The notes beneath the pieces were generated by a model. That model was given only the letters and a program-made list of their open reading frames with translations, had not been told where the DNA came from and did not search any database. From NCBI GenBank assembly GCA_022563685.1, contig JADFMY010000012.1:1-40366 (forward strand): a stretch of DNA of 40,366 nt, in the 5' to 3' direction. The position numbers were made by a program, and so were the translations under genes. Shown one piece after another: positions 16,509-25,931 of this stretch. This DNA is from Pseudomonadota bacterium (lineage in GTDB: Bacteria > Pseudomonadota > Gammaproteobacteria > GCA-001735895). How positions within the stretch are numbered: the first letter of the stretch is position 1; each line of letters starts with the position of its first letter.

Positions 16509-17084
16509 ATGAGAAGAAAGACATCACGGCAGCCGCGCATCATCGGGGGTCAATGGCGCGGTAGCAAACTTCCTGTACCGGACATCGATGGCCTCAGGCC
16601 CACTCCCGATCGAGTGCGCGAGACCCTGTTTAACTGGCTAGCCGGGGATTGTCCTGGGGCCAACGTGCTGGACTGTTTTGCTGGCAGTGGGGCACTCGGA
16701 TTTGAAGCCCTGTCACGCGGGGCGGGGTTTGTGACCATGATCGAGAAGGATAAATACGCGTATAAAAACCTGCAACAGCAGGTGGACCGCCTGCAGGCTG
16801 ATGGCGTGCAGTTAATGCACGGAGACGTGCTCGAATTGATACCGAATCTCGATCGGAAATATGATCTTGTCTTTATCGATCCACCCTACGCTTTGGCGTC
16901 GATGCGCCAGCAGGTGATGTCAGCTCTGGAGGCGCACCAACGATTACATCAGGGGGCTAAAATTTACTTTGAGTGGCCTCAGGACGAGGTGTTTGATTCG
17001 GCACTCGACAATTTGACCTGGTTAAAACAGAAAAAGGCCGGGCAGGTTAATTATGCTATAGCCGAATGGCGGGTAAGCCGTTAA
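16509..17084 (+). CDS. rsmD: 16S rRNA (guanine-966-N2)-methyltransferase RsmD
   Basis: A 191-residue methyltransferase. The N-terminal RIIGGQWRGSKLPVPDIDGL leads into RPTPDRVRETLFNWL. SAM motif I is VLDCFAGSGALGFEALSRG, and the catalytic motif is FIDPPYAL. It modifies G966 of 16S rRNA during 30S assembly. The open frame extends to a GTG at 16461, but the ATG at 16509 gives the N-terminus seen in relatives. It is divergent from ftsY, as in E. coli. Confidence 0.95.
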   Translation: MRRKTSRQPRIIGGQWRGSKLPVPDIDGLRPTPDRVRETLFNWLAGDCPGANVLDCFAGSGALGFEALSRGAGFVTMIEKDKYAYKNLQQQVDRLQADGVQLMHGDVLELIPNLDRKYDLVFIDPPYALASMRQQVMSALEAHQRLHQGAKIYFEWPQDEVFDSALDNLTWLKQKKAGQVNYAIAEWRVSR

Positions 17085-17129
17085 GCTTTAAGGTCAGACA
17101 GAAATCAACACCCCACAGCGAGATAATAA

Positions 17130-17618
17130 ATGACCCGTATCGCAGTTTATCCAGGGACCTACGACCCCGTAACGAGGGGGCATATCGATATATGCGAGCG
17201 AGCGTTGAAAGTGTTCGATCACCTGGTGATTGGGGTCGCGGATAGCCCGTCCAAGATACCCTATTTCAGCATCGACGAACGCTTTGATATGTTACAGACG
17301 GTGTTTGCCAGCAATGAGCGGATTTCGATCAAGCCCTTTTCCGGCCTGTTGATCGAATTTGCCCGCGAATGTGGCGCCGATGTCATTCTGCGCGGTTTAC
17401 GCGCTATTTCAGACTTCGAATACGAAGTACAGCTGGCTGGCATGAATCGTTCGCTCGCGAGCGAAATCGAAACGGTATTTCTGACTGCCGCACAACGCTA
17501 CGCTTTCGTATCTTCCAGCCTGGTGCGGGAAATTGCGTCCCTCGACGGTGATGTATCCGAGTTTTTACACCCGGATACACTGGCCAGATTGAGCGAGAAA
17601 CTGAAAAACACCCAATGA
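17130..17618 (+). CDS. coaD: Phosphopantetheine adenylyltransferase
   Basis: A 162-residue nucleotidyltransferase of coenzyme A synthesis. The HxGH-type motif appears as YPGTYDPVTRGHIDI, and the C-terminal nucleotide motif as YAFVSSSLVREIASL. LRGLRAISDFEYEVQLAGMN is also diagnostic. Length is normal (about 160). It lies 45 bp after rsmD on the same strand and precedes the ferredoxin gene. Confidence 0.97.
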   Translation: MTRIAVYPGTYDPVTRGHIDICERALKVFDHLVIGVADSPSKIPYFSIDERFDMLQTVFASNERISIKPFSGLLIEFARECGADVILRGLRAISDFEYEVQLAGMNRSLASEIETVFLTAAQRYAFVSSSLVREIASLDGDVSEFLHPDTLARLSEKLKNTQ

Positions 17619-17637
17619 TTAACACGACCACCCGTAA

Positions 17638-17913
<276 letters not shown>

Positions 17914-17921
17914 GTAGCGGG

Positions 17922-19604
17922 ATGAAAATCAAATTTCCGCTCAAGCCTCAACTCGTTGGGGCTTTTTTATGCCTGGCGTTGGTATCGGGCAGCCTGAACG
18001 CGGCTGAGTATGCGGTCGCATCGGCGCACCCGCTCGCCACGCAGGCGGGTATTGAAGTGCTCGCGAGCGGTGGTAACGCGTTTGATGCGGCGATTGCGGT
18101 AACCAGTACGCTGGCCGTGGTAGAACCCTATTCTTCCGGTCTGGGCGGGGGTGGTTTTTATCTGTTGCACCAGCAGCAGGCTAATCGACAGGTCATGCTC
18201 GATGCGCGCGAGCGAGCGCCGTTGAAAGCCTCACGTGATATGTACCTCACAGCAAATGGCGAGGTCGATCACGACCTTTCGATGAATGGTGCGACCTCGG
18301 CTGGCATTCCCGGGATTCCAGCCGCACTAGAACATTTGCAGAAATACTATGGAAAGTTGCCCTTGAGCCAAACGCTGGCGAGCGCGATAAAATATGCCGA
18401 ACAGGGATTCGAAGTGGACGAAACCTATCGGCGCCTGGCCAAATTCAGGCTACCGGTTATCCAGCGTTTCGAGTCGAGCCGTCGTATTTTACTGCGCGAC
18501 GATGAGATACCTGCACAGGGTACCCTGTTGAAGCAGGCCGATCTCGCTACCACGCTGCGTCTACTCGCAAAGGAGGGTGCCGGTGGATTTTATCAGGGTG
18601 AGGTCGCACGAAAACTGGTCGATAGCGTGCAGGCGCATGGCGGCGTCTGGTCGCTACAGGATTTGAATCAGTATCAGGTGGTCGAGCGAGAGCCGATACG
18701 CTTTCGATATGGATCGGCAAATTTTGTTACCGCCACCTTGCCATCGTCGGGCGGTCTGGTGCTGGCGAGTATTTTCAAAATGCTCGAAGCCCTTGATTAC
18801 CAGCAGGCAGGACCGGTCCAGCAAATTCATTTACTGGCAGAGGCGATGCGCCGGGCGTATCGTGACCGCGCCGCATACCTCGGCGATGAAGACTATGTCG
18901 ACATCCCAACCCGATGGCTGATGAGCGACGAATATACCCGCCAGTTGGTCGCTGACATTTCCACTGAACGAGCGAGTCGCAGTGCCGCTCTTGGCACCAT
19001 TGGCGAAGCAACCAGGGGGACCGACACGACCCATTTCTCGATCATCGATGCTGAGGGAAATCAGGTGGCTGCAACCCTGTCGATTAATTATCCGTTCGGT
19101 TCGGGTTTGATTGCCGATGGTACGGGTGTCCTGCTCAACGATGAAATGGACGATTTTTCTGCCAAGCCCGGTGTGCCCAATGCTTATGGATTGCTGGGCA
19201 GCGATGCCAATGCGATTCAGCCGGGCAAGCGCATGCTCTCCAGCATGACCCCGGCGTTCGTACACACACCGCAAAGAAGCCTGATCACGGGAACGCCGGG
19301 CGGTAGCCGTATTATTACCATGCAATTGCTCGGTATGCTCGAATTCCTGAACGGGGGCAAAGCCAGTGACATCGTGTCACTCCCACGCTTTCATCACCAG
19401 TATTTCCCCGATCATATCTCGTATGAAGACAATGCCTTCGACGAGGCAACGATTGCAGCGCTGAACAGCATGGGGCACGAGCTAAAGCAAATGTCGTATC
19501 GCTACGGGAATATGCATTCGATCATCGTCGATCACCAAACCGGAAAGCTCGATGCAGCCTCCGACCCTCGTGGCCCTGGGCTCGCAATTGTCGCGGCAGA
19601 GTGA
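17922..19604 (+). CDS. ggt: Gamma-glutamyltransferase (glutathione hydrolase)
   Basis: A 560-residue N-terminal nucleophile hydrolase. Residues 1-27 are a signal peptide (hydrophobic core about 11-24, cut near LNA), so it acts in the periplasm. The autocatalytic cleavage site and new N-terminal nucleophile is Thr369 in GTDTTHFS. PYSSGLGGGGF, SMTPAF and GTPGGSRIITMQLLG are conserved. It removes gamma-glutamyl groups from glutathione, leading to cysteine recovery. It starts 8 bp after the ferredoxin stop. Confidence 0.95.
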   Translation: MKIKFPLKPQLVGAFLCLALVSGSLNAAEYAVASAHPLATQAGIEVLASGGNAFDAAIAVTSTLAVVEPYSSGLGGGGFYLLHQQQANRQVMLDARERAPLKASRDMYLTANGEVDHDLSMNGATSAGIPGIPAALEHLQKYYGKLPLSQTLASAIKYAEQGFEVDETYRRLAKFRLPVIQRFESSRRILLRDDEIPAQGTLLKQADLATTLRLLAKEGAGGFYQGEVARKLVDSVQAHGGVWSLQDLNQYQVVEREPIRFRYGSANFVTATLPSSGGLVLASIFKMLEALDYQQAGPVQQIHLLAEAMRRAYRDRAAYLGDEDYVDIPTRWLMSDEYTRQLVADISTERASRSAALGTIGEATRGTDTTHFSIIDAEGNQVAATLSINYPFGSGLIADGTGVLLNDEMDDFSAKPGVPNAYGLLGSDANAIQPGKRMLSSMTPAFVHTPQRSLITGTPGGSRIITMQLLGMLEFLNGGKASDIVSLPRFHHQYFPDHISYEDNAFDEATIAALNSMGHELKQMSYRYGNMHSIIVDHQTGKLDAASDPRGPGLAIVAAE

Positions 19605-19657
19605 TACTGAAAAAAGCTCTGGCGAAATTGCTCGCATGATAGAGGGTAACCATGCTA

Positions 19658-19689
19658 GTGCACGCCTGCCGGGCAAAGGTGGCGTGCAC
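19658..19689. terminator. Stem-loop between convergent ggt and the transsulfuration gene
   Basis: Perfect 9-bp arms GTGCACGCC (19658-19666) and GGCGTGCAC (19681-19689) enclose a 14-base loop in the 104-bp gap between two converging genes. There is no T-run, so termination would be factor-dependent or bidirectional; the structure itself is clear. Confidence 0.5.
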
Positions 19690-19708
19690 CAGATAACAGG
19701 ACCCTCGA

Positions 19709-20878
19709 TTACAGGCCGTCCAGCGCCTGCTTCAGATCGTCGATCAGGTCTTCGGGTGATTCCAGCCCGACCGACAGGCGCACCAGGCCATCGGTAATGC
19801 CGACGGCCATGCGTTCTTCTCTGGGTATGTCGGCGTGGGTCATGGTCACCGAGTGGGTCACCAGTGATTCTACTGACCCCAGGTTTTCTGCCAGACTCCA
19901 GAGCTTCAACGTGTCCATCAGCTTCTTGCCGGATTCGACGCCACCCTTCACTTCAAACCAGAGCATCGACCCGTGGCCGCTGGCCTGGCTGTCGGCCAGT
20001 TCTTTTTGCGGGAACGAGTCCAGGCCCAGGTAGGTTACGCGCTCGGCCATCGGGTGGGTTTCGAGAAACCGCGCGACCTTGAGTGCGTTGGCCGACTGAG
20101 TTTCGAGGCGCGTACTCATGGTTTTGCATCCCTGCAGGGTGTAGAAAGCAACCATTGGCGACATGTTGGAACCGAGGCAGTTGCGGACGAACACGATTGC
20201 GTCCAGCTGCTCCTGGCTTTTCGCGGTGATAGACCCACCCACGGTGATATTGTGACCTTCCATGAATTTGGTAGTGCTGTGCAAAGAAATGTCGGCGCCC
20301 AGTTCCAGCGGTCTCTGGTAGTAAGGCGTCAAAAAGGTATTGTCGACCACGTGCGGCAGCCCATGCGCCTGTGCGACTTCAGAAACCGCAGCAATATCGG
20401 TTAATTTGAGCGTCGGATTCGCAGGTGTTTCGGTAAAAATCAGTTTGGTATTGTCCTTGATCGCCGCCTTCACATTATCGGCGTCCGAAGTATCGACAAA
20501 ACTGTACTCCACCCCGAAGCGGCTCAATACGCGGGTAGAAAATCGGTGCGTACCGCCATAAACAACGTCGGAAAGCACTGCATGGTCGCCCGCATTCATC
20601 AGGGCCATCATGGTCGCACTGGTCGCAGCCATCCCGGTGGCAAAGCAGGCTGTCCCTGCGCCACCTTCAAGCGCGGTAATACGATCTTCCAGCGCGACCA
20701 CCGTCGGGTTAGCAGAGCGGCTATAGGAGTATCCCTTTTCAAGATACTTATCGACCGACTCCTGAACATAAGTAGTCGACTGGTAGATCGGTGTCAGAAT
20801 TGCGCCGGTGACGGGATCTGGTGTGACACCGGCGTGTACTTCGCGGGTCTTGAAATCGGGTTGTTTGTCAGTACTCAT
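19709..20878 (-). CDS. Cys/Met-metabolism PLP enzyme (cystathionine gamma-lyase or gamma-synthase)
   Basis: A 389-residue fold-type I PLP enzyme. The PLP lysine is Lys204 in SLHSTTKFMEGHN. YSYSRSANPTVVALE, CFATGMAAT and the VVDNTFLTPYYQRPLELGAD cofactor segment are also present. Family members split cystathionine to cysteine, make cystathionine from an activated homoserine, or use sulfide directly; sequence reading alone does not decide. A cystathionine beta-synthase gene at 36878-38236 favours a gamma-lyase role in reverse transsulfuration. It is monocistronic and convergent with ggt. The 256-bp gap before the cyclase gene holds nothing recognised. Confidence 0.9.
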   Translation of the reverse strand: MSTDKQPDFKTREVHAGVTPDPVTGAILTPIYQSTTYVQESVDKYLEKGYSYSRSANPTVVALEDRITALEGGAGTACFATGMAATSATMMALMNAGDHAVLSDVVYGGTHRFSTRVLSRFGVEYSFVDTSDADNVKAAIKDNTKLIFTETPANPTLKLTDIAAVSEVAQAHGLPHVVDNTFLTPYYQRPLELGADISLHSTTKFMEGHNITVGGSITAKSQEQLDAIVFVRNCLGSNMSPMVAFYTLQGCKTMSTRLETQSANALKVARFLETHPMAERVTYLGLDSFPQKELADSQASGHGSMLWFEVKGGVESGKKLMDTLKLWSLAENLGSVESLVTHSVTMTHADIPREERMAVGITDGLVRLSVGLESPEDLIDDLKQALDGL

Positions 20879-21134
20879 CGGTGTCCGCCTGGTTAAATGT
20901 GAAAACAGCAGTCGCGGATTCTAGCACCATAGTGATGATCGTAGGTAGCAACTTGATAAAAGGCCTGGATCAAATATTGTGCTTTAATGCGATGCCCATA
21001 TATAGTGTCGAGTATGGGTAATCTGGCGCCAAAACTTTTATTGAATATTAATAGAATAGAGGTTAATCCGTCCGGCTTATTCCGGGACCAAACACGATGA
21101 CCGATACCGGACCGAATCCGGGGGGCATTAAGAC

Positions 21135-22352
21135 ATGATTGAACAGGCAAAACCTGACATCGAATGCCCACCCACCCTTTGGCCACTCGAGCCTATCCTT
21201 GAGTGGCTGTTCAAACAGGGGCGCCTGATCAGCGATCAAACCGAATTTGTACATCAGCTGTCACAGCACATTTTGGAGGCAGGTGCTCCGATAGATCGCC
21301 TGACTCTGAACTTCCCTACGTTGAATCCACTGTTCGTCGCGACATCGGCGACCTGGACCAGAAAAACCAACACAACCGTCCCGTTCCTGGCCAGCCACGA
21401 CATTATGCTTAGCGATCGATATATTGGGAGTCCGCTGCAACAGCTGCATCAGACCAGGCGAAGCGTTCGGCAATCACTCGTCAATTTACCAGAAGATGCG
21501 CATCTCGCTTTCACCGAGCTCGCTGAGGCTGGGTTCACCGACTATTATGCGATGCCGATCACTTTTAGCAGGGGCCGCGGCAGTGCTTTTATTATTGTCA
21601 CCCAGGCCGTTGACGGTTTTTCGCAATGCGACGTCAAGAATTTAAAACGCCTTCGCGATTACTTTGCGCCTATCCTCGAAGTAGCCTCGTTGAGGCATCT
21701 TTCGACCTCGTTAATGAACACCTATGTGGGCAAGCGCACAGGTGAAAAGGTTCTATCCGGCATGGTCAAACGTGGCGACGCCGACGTGATCAATGCAGCC
21801 TTATGGTTTAGTGATTTGCGCGACTTCACGCACCTCACTGAAACCCTCCCTGCCGACCAGTTACTACAAATGCTCAATGAATATTTTGAATTCGTTGCAG
21901 CCGCGGTTACTGCACGCGGCGGTGAAATTTTACGATTTATCGGCGATGCTATGTTGATCGTTTTTCCGATCGGCGAAAAAGTATCGAAAAAATCGGCCTG
22001 TATTGCCGCGCTAAATTCAGCTAGAGACGCCCAGCAAAATCTGGCGGCGATTAATCATCGCCGTAGGCGCAACTCGCAACCCGAAATAGACTTTGGCGTG
22101 GGTCTCAATGTCGGGGAAGTCATTTACGGTAATGTGGGCGCACCCGACAGGCTGGATTTTACGGTAATGGGGCCGGTGGTGAATCGCACCGCTCGACTCG
22201 AATCGCTGACAAAAACAATCGGAGAAAATATTCTGGTCTCGAAAGATTTTTCCGATCAGGTCGATTGCCCAATGCATTACCTGGGCGAACACGACATGAA
22301 AGGCATTGCCAAACCACAAATGGTTTTTGCTCCGGATGTTTCCTGTGAGTAA
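21135..22352 (+). CDS. Soluble class III nucleotide cyclase
   Basis: A 405-residue protein without membrane spans. Residues about 30-190 resemble a GAF-type sensor (AMPITFSRGRGSAFIIV, then a long helix), though this is tentative. The C-terminal domain (about 205-395) is a class III cyclase with metal ligands Asp227 (ALWFSDLRDF) and Asp271 (RFIGDAML). The transition-state pair is Asn350 and Arg354 (VMGPVVNRTARLE). The base-recognition Lys is Arg267 here. It probably makes cAMP. The start at 21135 follows a GGGGG stretch. Its target may be the cNMP-binding-like kinase 4 kb away. Confidence 0.9.
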   Translation: MIEQAKPDIECPPTLWPLEPILEWLFKQGRLISDQTEFVHQLSQHILEAGAPIDRLTLNFPTLNPLFVATSATWTRKTNTTVPFLASHDIMLSDRYIGSPLQQLHQTRRSVRQSLVNLPEDAHLAFTELAEAGFTDYYAMPITFSRGRGSAFIIVTQAVDGFSQCDVKNLKRLRDYFAPILEVASLRHLSTSLMNTYVGKRTGEKVLSGMVKRGDADVINAALWFSDLRDFTHLTETLPADQLLQMLNEYFEFVAAAVTARGGEILRFIGDAMLIVFPIGEKVSKKSACIAALNSARDAQQNLAAINHRRRRNSQPEIDFGVGLNVGEVIYGNVGAPDRLDFTVMGPVVNRTARLESLTKTIGENILVSKDFSDQVDCPMHYLGEHDMKGIAKPQMVFAPDVSCE

Positions 22353-22372
22353 TCTGACGCGATAAAAATCGC

Positions 22373-23044
22373 TCAGGAAGAATAAAAAGTGACGAGTTCG
22401 TCGAACTGCACCACATGGCAGTAAATCATGTTGATGATTTCCAGTTCGTGTTGATGCAACTCATCGGTGGCTGCGGCGCAGCAGTCATCGACGACAATCA
22501 CATTAAAGCTTTCGTCGGCGAGGCTACGCACCGAGGACGATATACACTGGTCGGTAAAAATACCGGCGACCACGACATTTTTAACTCCCATATTGTGCAG
22601 GATCAAGCGCAGGTTAGTACCGGTTAGCGCACTGTCGGTAGTTTTGAGAACGACTACCTCGTCGCCTTGCGGGGTGAGTTCTGGAACCAACTGGCTGTCT
22701 TCGCGATCTTTTGGCAGTAGCAGATAGTTAAAGCCCGGTTTTTTCTGGCTCAAAGAGCGGTCGCGGCCGTCCTGCTTCAAGCAGGCGATACGAGCAAAAA
22801 TCACTTCCACTCCACGCTGTCGAGCATCGGCAATTAAACTGGCGGTATGCGGAATTACCGTAGTATTCATACGTGCGAAAAATGGTTGCCAGCGTGCGTT
22901 TTCGTTGCTATTCGGTTTGGCTTCGAGATAAGTATTTTGAATGTCGATAACCAGTAGCGCGGTTTCGTCCGGGTCGAGAACTATATCGTCCGGTTCCTCT
23001 GCGTGGGCGTAATAAAATGATCGATACGCTGTCTTCCAGTTCAT
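22373..23044 (-). CDS. Isochorismatase-family cysteine hydrolase
   Basis: A 223-residue protein of the isochorismatase/nicotinamidase fold. The triad is visible: Asp34 in LLVIDIQNTYL, Lys134 in VVLKTTDSAL and Cys167 in FTDQCISSS. The substrate is unknown; relatives act on amides, ureidoacrylate or isochorismate, and no pathway neighbour decides. The frame is open four codons upstream from a TTG, but a strong GGAGG site sits inside that stretch, so the ATG at 23044 is the start. It is convergent with the cyclase gene. Confidence 0.9.
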   Translation of the reverse strand: MNWKTAYRSFYYAHAEEPDDIVLDPDETALLVIDIQNTYLEAKPNSNENARWQPFFARMNTTVIPHTASLIADARQRGVEVIFARIACLKQDGRDRSLSQKKPGFNYLLLPKDREDSQLVPELTPQGDEVVVLKTTDSALTGTNLRLILHNMGVKNVVVAGIFTDQCISSSVRSLADESFNVIVVDDCCAAATDELHQHELEIINMIYCHVVQFDELVTFYSS

Positions 23045-23178
23045 GTTTTCCTCCAAAATACGAAAAATTTTTCACCTAAGAAACCTCTGAACAAGTCCTA
23101 TGAGGATTACTGGTCTTTCCCTGTCAAATATCCCAGGACGAATATGCGGGCATCAGTTTTTTCCGATAGAATTGGATG

Positions 23179-23550
23179 TTACTTCTTTTGCTTGAGCTTT
23201 TCCGCGAGATCCGCAAACGGACGATGGGTTTCAGTGGCGCTTATTTGCCGGTCTGTAGCAACATCGCTGTAGGTCGAATCCACGTAGCGAGAATGCTCGT
23301 TGTCATGACAATAGACGCATAACAACTCCCAGTTGCTGCCATCGGCGGGATTATTATCATGATCGTGATCGCGGTGATGAACCGTCAGCTCCTGTAGATT
23401 TTCGCGCGTGAATTCGCGTGTGCAACGGCCGCAAATCCAGGGATAAATTTTCAGCGCCTGTGCGCGGTAACCCTGTTCCCGCTGTTCCGCAGCACGGCGA
23501 GCCTGTGCAACGATGAGGTCTAGTTTATCTGAGGATTTTTCTGATGACAT
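23179..23550 (-). CDS. yajD: YajD-like HNH nuclease family protein
   Basis: A 123-residue protein closely matching the YajD layout. ALKIYPWICGRCTREF has a zinc CxxC, then LTVHHRDHDHDNNPADGSNWE carries the HNH active-site His residues. LLCVYCHDNEHSRY contributes the second CxxC, and the tail is PFADLAEKLKQKK. The fold binds a structural metal and a catalytic metal; the biological role of YajD is not established. The N-terminus is about 15 residues longer than in E. coli. It is divergent from the MFS gene. Confidence 0.9.
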   Translation of the reverse strand: MSSEKSSDKLDLIVAQARRAAEQREQGYRAQALKIYPWICGRCTREFTRENLQELTVHHRDHDHDNNPADGSNWELLCVYCHDNEHSRYVDSTYSDVATDRQISATETHRPFADLAEKLKQKK

Positions 23551-23715
23551 GGTTATGACCTGATTGTGAGAGCAATTACCAAAGCGCCCCGGCGATCACC
23601 GCCTTCGTGCAATATGCGGGCTAGTATGCCATACCCGAGCAAAGGATTTGATATCGGATCATGACACTAATTTTGGTTCTGCTAAGATACGGGGCTTTTT
23701 AATCGAAGTCTTTGT

Positions 23716-24879
23716 ATGAAGTATAAACACAGCGAATCTCACCAAATCGTCGGCATTGCCTTAGCCGGGCTTATAGCGCTCGCTTCCGCGATGGGTATAG
23801 GCCGCTTTGTTTACACACCTATTCTTCCCTTTATGGTGGAAAGCCTGCAGCTTTCAAAATCGCAGGCGGGAATCATCGCATCGGCGAATTTCCTGGGCTA
23901 TATGCTCGGGGCGCTTGCCGCCGCGATACCCTCGCTGCCTGGAGGACGGCGCAACTGGTTTATCGCCGGTCTGGCGATGAGCGCCGTTACCACCGCTGCC
24001 ATGGGGGCATCCGGTTCGATACCCGTGTTTATCACTCAGCGCTTTATCGGCGGGGTAGCAAGCGCTTTTGTGCTGATCCTGGGTTCGGCATTAGTGTTTG
24101 AAAAACTCGCTTTGGCCCATAGAACGGGCCTGTCGGCGTTGCATTTTGCCGGTGTCGGCTGCGGTATTGTCGTATCGGCAGTGCTGGTGTCAGCGTTGGC
24201 AGCCTATGGTTACGACTGGCGGGTACAGTGGTATGCCAGTGGCTTGCTGTCGTTGCTGGCGCTGGCAGTGGTGATCTGGCTGGTACCCGTCGAAACCGAG
24301 GTCGCCGCACCGGTTATGCGGAAGCCAGGCAGTGGTTTCAATCACCGTCTGATCGTTCACATGATCGCTTACGGCCTTTTTGGTTTCGGCTATATCATTA
24401 CAGCGACATTTATCTCCACCATTGTTCGTGCCTCACCAGAGCTCAGTGGTATAGAACCGATAATCTGGGTGGTGGTTGGCCTCGGGGCTATTCCATCGGT
24501 TAGCCTGTGGAACTGGATTAGTCGGCGCGTCGGGATTTACTGGAGTTTTTCCCTGGCCTGCCTGGTGGAAGCTATCGGGGTTGCGATAAGCGTTCTGCCT
24601 GACAATGAACCTGCAATTATTCTGTCGGCTGTGTTACTGGGTGGAACATTTGTTGGAATTACAGCCTTGGGCCTGGGCATTGCTGGTGAGCTCTCGCGCG
24701 GAAGTCCGCGCCAGGGCATTGCGCTGGTCACCGCATTTTTCGCTCTCGGGCAAATGATTGGCCCGACATTTGCCGGGTACACTTACACTTTCGGTGATAG
24801 CTTTCTGGTGCCATCACTCAGCGCTGCTTTTGCGCTGGTTATTGCGGCTAGTCTGGTGGCTGGTTTGGCGCGTAAATAA
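23716..24879 (+). CDS. YbfB/YjiJ-type MFS transporter
   Basis: A 387-residue integral membrane protein with about twelve spans. ASAMGIGRFVYTPILPFM near the N-terminus, and SQAGIIASANFLGYMLGAL with NWFIAGLAMSAVTTAAMG, are typical of the YbfB/YjiJ branch of the major facilitator superfamily. The substrate is unknown. No clear ribosome site precedes the ATG at 23716. A 137-bp gap separates it from the next transporter on the same strand. Confidence 0.88.
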   Translation: MKYKHSESHQIVGIALAGLIALASAMGIGRFVYTPILPFMVESLQLSKSQAGIIASANFLGYMLGALAAAIPSLPGGRRNWFIAGLAMSAVTTAAMGASGSIPVFITQRFIGGVASAFVLILGSALVFEKLALAHRTGLSALHFAGVGCGIVVSAVLVSALAAYGYDWRVQWYASGLLSLLALAVVIWLVPVETEVAAPVMRKPGSGFNHRLIVHMIAYGLFGFGYIITATFISTIVRASPELSGIEPIIWVVVGLGAIPSVSLWNWISRRVGIYWSFSLACLVEAIGVAISVLPDNEPAIILSAVLLGGTFVGITALGLGIAGELSRGSPRQGIALVTAFFALGQMIGPTFAGYTYTFGDSFLVPSLSAAFALVIAASLVAGLARK

Positions 24880-25016
24880 TTTGTGGAAACCCTGCCCTTT
24901 GCAGAGTTTCCTTAAATTTTTCTGGGCTGCAGGAAGGGTTCTATTTTCGGTAGAGGCTTTATTGCCAGATACAGCGCAAAGATATACTCTCCCGCCATTC
25001 TGAGTGAAAACGAGTA

Positions 25017-25928
25017 ATGCGAAACAGTCCCTTATTTCCTTATATTTTGATCCTGACTGCCGGCGTGCTGTGGGGTGGTACTTTTTCGCTGGCCCTGATC
25101 GCGACAGCGGATGGTACGCACCCGATGGCGCTGACCACCTGGCAAGTCATACTGAGTACATTGTTGTTCGGGCTAGTTTGCCTGGTTTCAAAAGTCCCGG
25201 TATTTAGTTTTCGCAGACTGCACTACTATGTTGTGATTGCGGTTATAGGCATCGTGGCGCCAGACTTGCTTTATTATTTTGCCGCACCACACCTGAACGC
25301 CGGCATTCTCTCGGTAACCATTTCAACCGTGCCGCTATTCACCTGCGCGATCATGTGGGCGATGCGCTACGAACCTCTGATGTTGAAACGGACCTTTGGG
25401 ATTTTGCTCGGTATGGTTGCGATCCTGCTGTTGGTGTTACCCGACCAGGGCTTGAGTAGCGAAGATGCCAACCTGTGGATTTTGCTGGTGGTTTTATGCG
25501 CGGTTTTTTACGCGATTGAAACCGTGTATATCTCGGAAGGGATTGCCCAGGATCTGGATATCCGTGAATTGCTGTGCGGATCCAACATTGTCGCGGTGAT
25601 ATTTCTGATTCCCGCGACCTCGTGGATGGGAGTCGGTGTTCCGGTATCCTGGGTATTCAGCTCGGCCGGGATGGCAATTTCTACCATCGCCCTAATCAGC
25701 ACGGTGGCCTATTTGATATTTTTTTATACGATCAAAACCGCCGGGCCGGTGTTTGCCAGCCAGTGCTCCTATGTGGTGACCATATCCGGTGTATTGTGGG
25801 GTATGGTGATTTTCTCCGAGGTGCACTCGATCTGGCTATGGCTCTCGGTGGCAGTAATGATGGCAGGATTGGCGCTTGTGACACCTGCTAAGAGGCGTGT
25901 CAGGGAGTTGGCTGAACGGCCAATCTGA
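25017..25928 (+). CDS. EamA/DMT-family transporter
   Basis: A 303-residue protein with ten expected membrane spans in two EamA repeats. The first opens with ILTAGVLWGGTFSLALIA (about 8-25) and the second near WILLVVLCAVFYAIETVYI (about 152-170). The C-terminus ends in a basic tail after GLALVTPAKRR. Such proteins usually export metabolites or amino acids; the substrate is not readable. It is convergent with the kinase gene, with only 3 bp between stops. Confidence 0.88.
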   Translation: MRNSPLFPYILILTAGVLWGGTFSLALIATADGTHPMALTTWQVILSTLLFGLVCLVSKVPVFSFRRLHYYVVIAVIGIVAPDLLYYFAAPHLNAGILSVTISTVPLFTCAIMWAMRYEPLMLKRTFGILLGMVAILLLVLPDQGLSSEDANLWILLVVLCAVFYAIETVYISEGIAQDLDIRELLCGSNIVAVIFLIPATSWMGVGVPVSWVFSSAGMAISTIALISTVAYLIFFYTIKTAGPVFASQCSYVVTISGVLWGMVIFSEVHSIWLWLSVAVMMAGLALVTPAKRRVRELAERPI

Positions 25929-25931
25929 TTG

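Noticed and set aside
23079-23110. Sequence AACCTCTGAACAAG resembling the right end of the MITE-like element at 4254
   Set aside because: The match covers only about 13 of 15 bases and no second end or hairpin was found nearby, so it may be chance.
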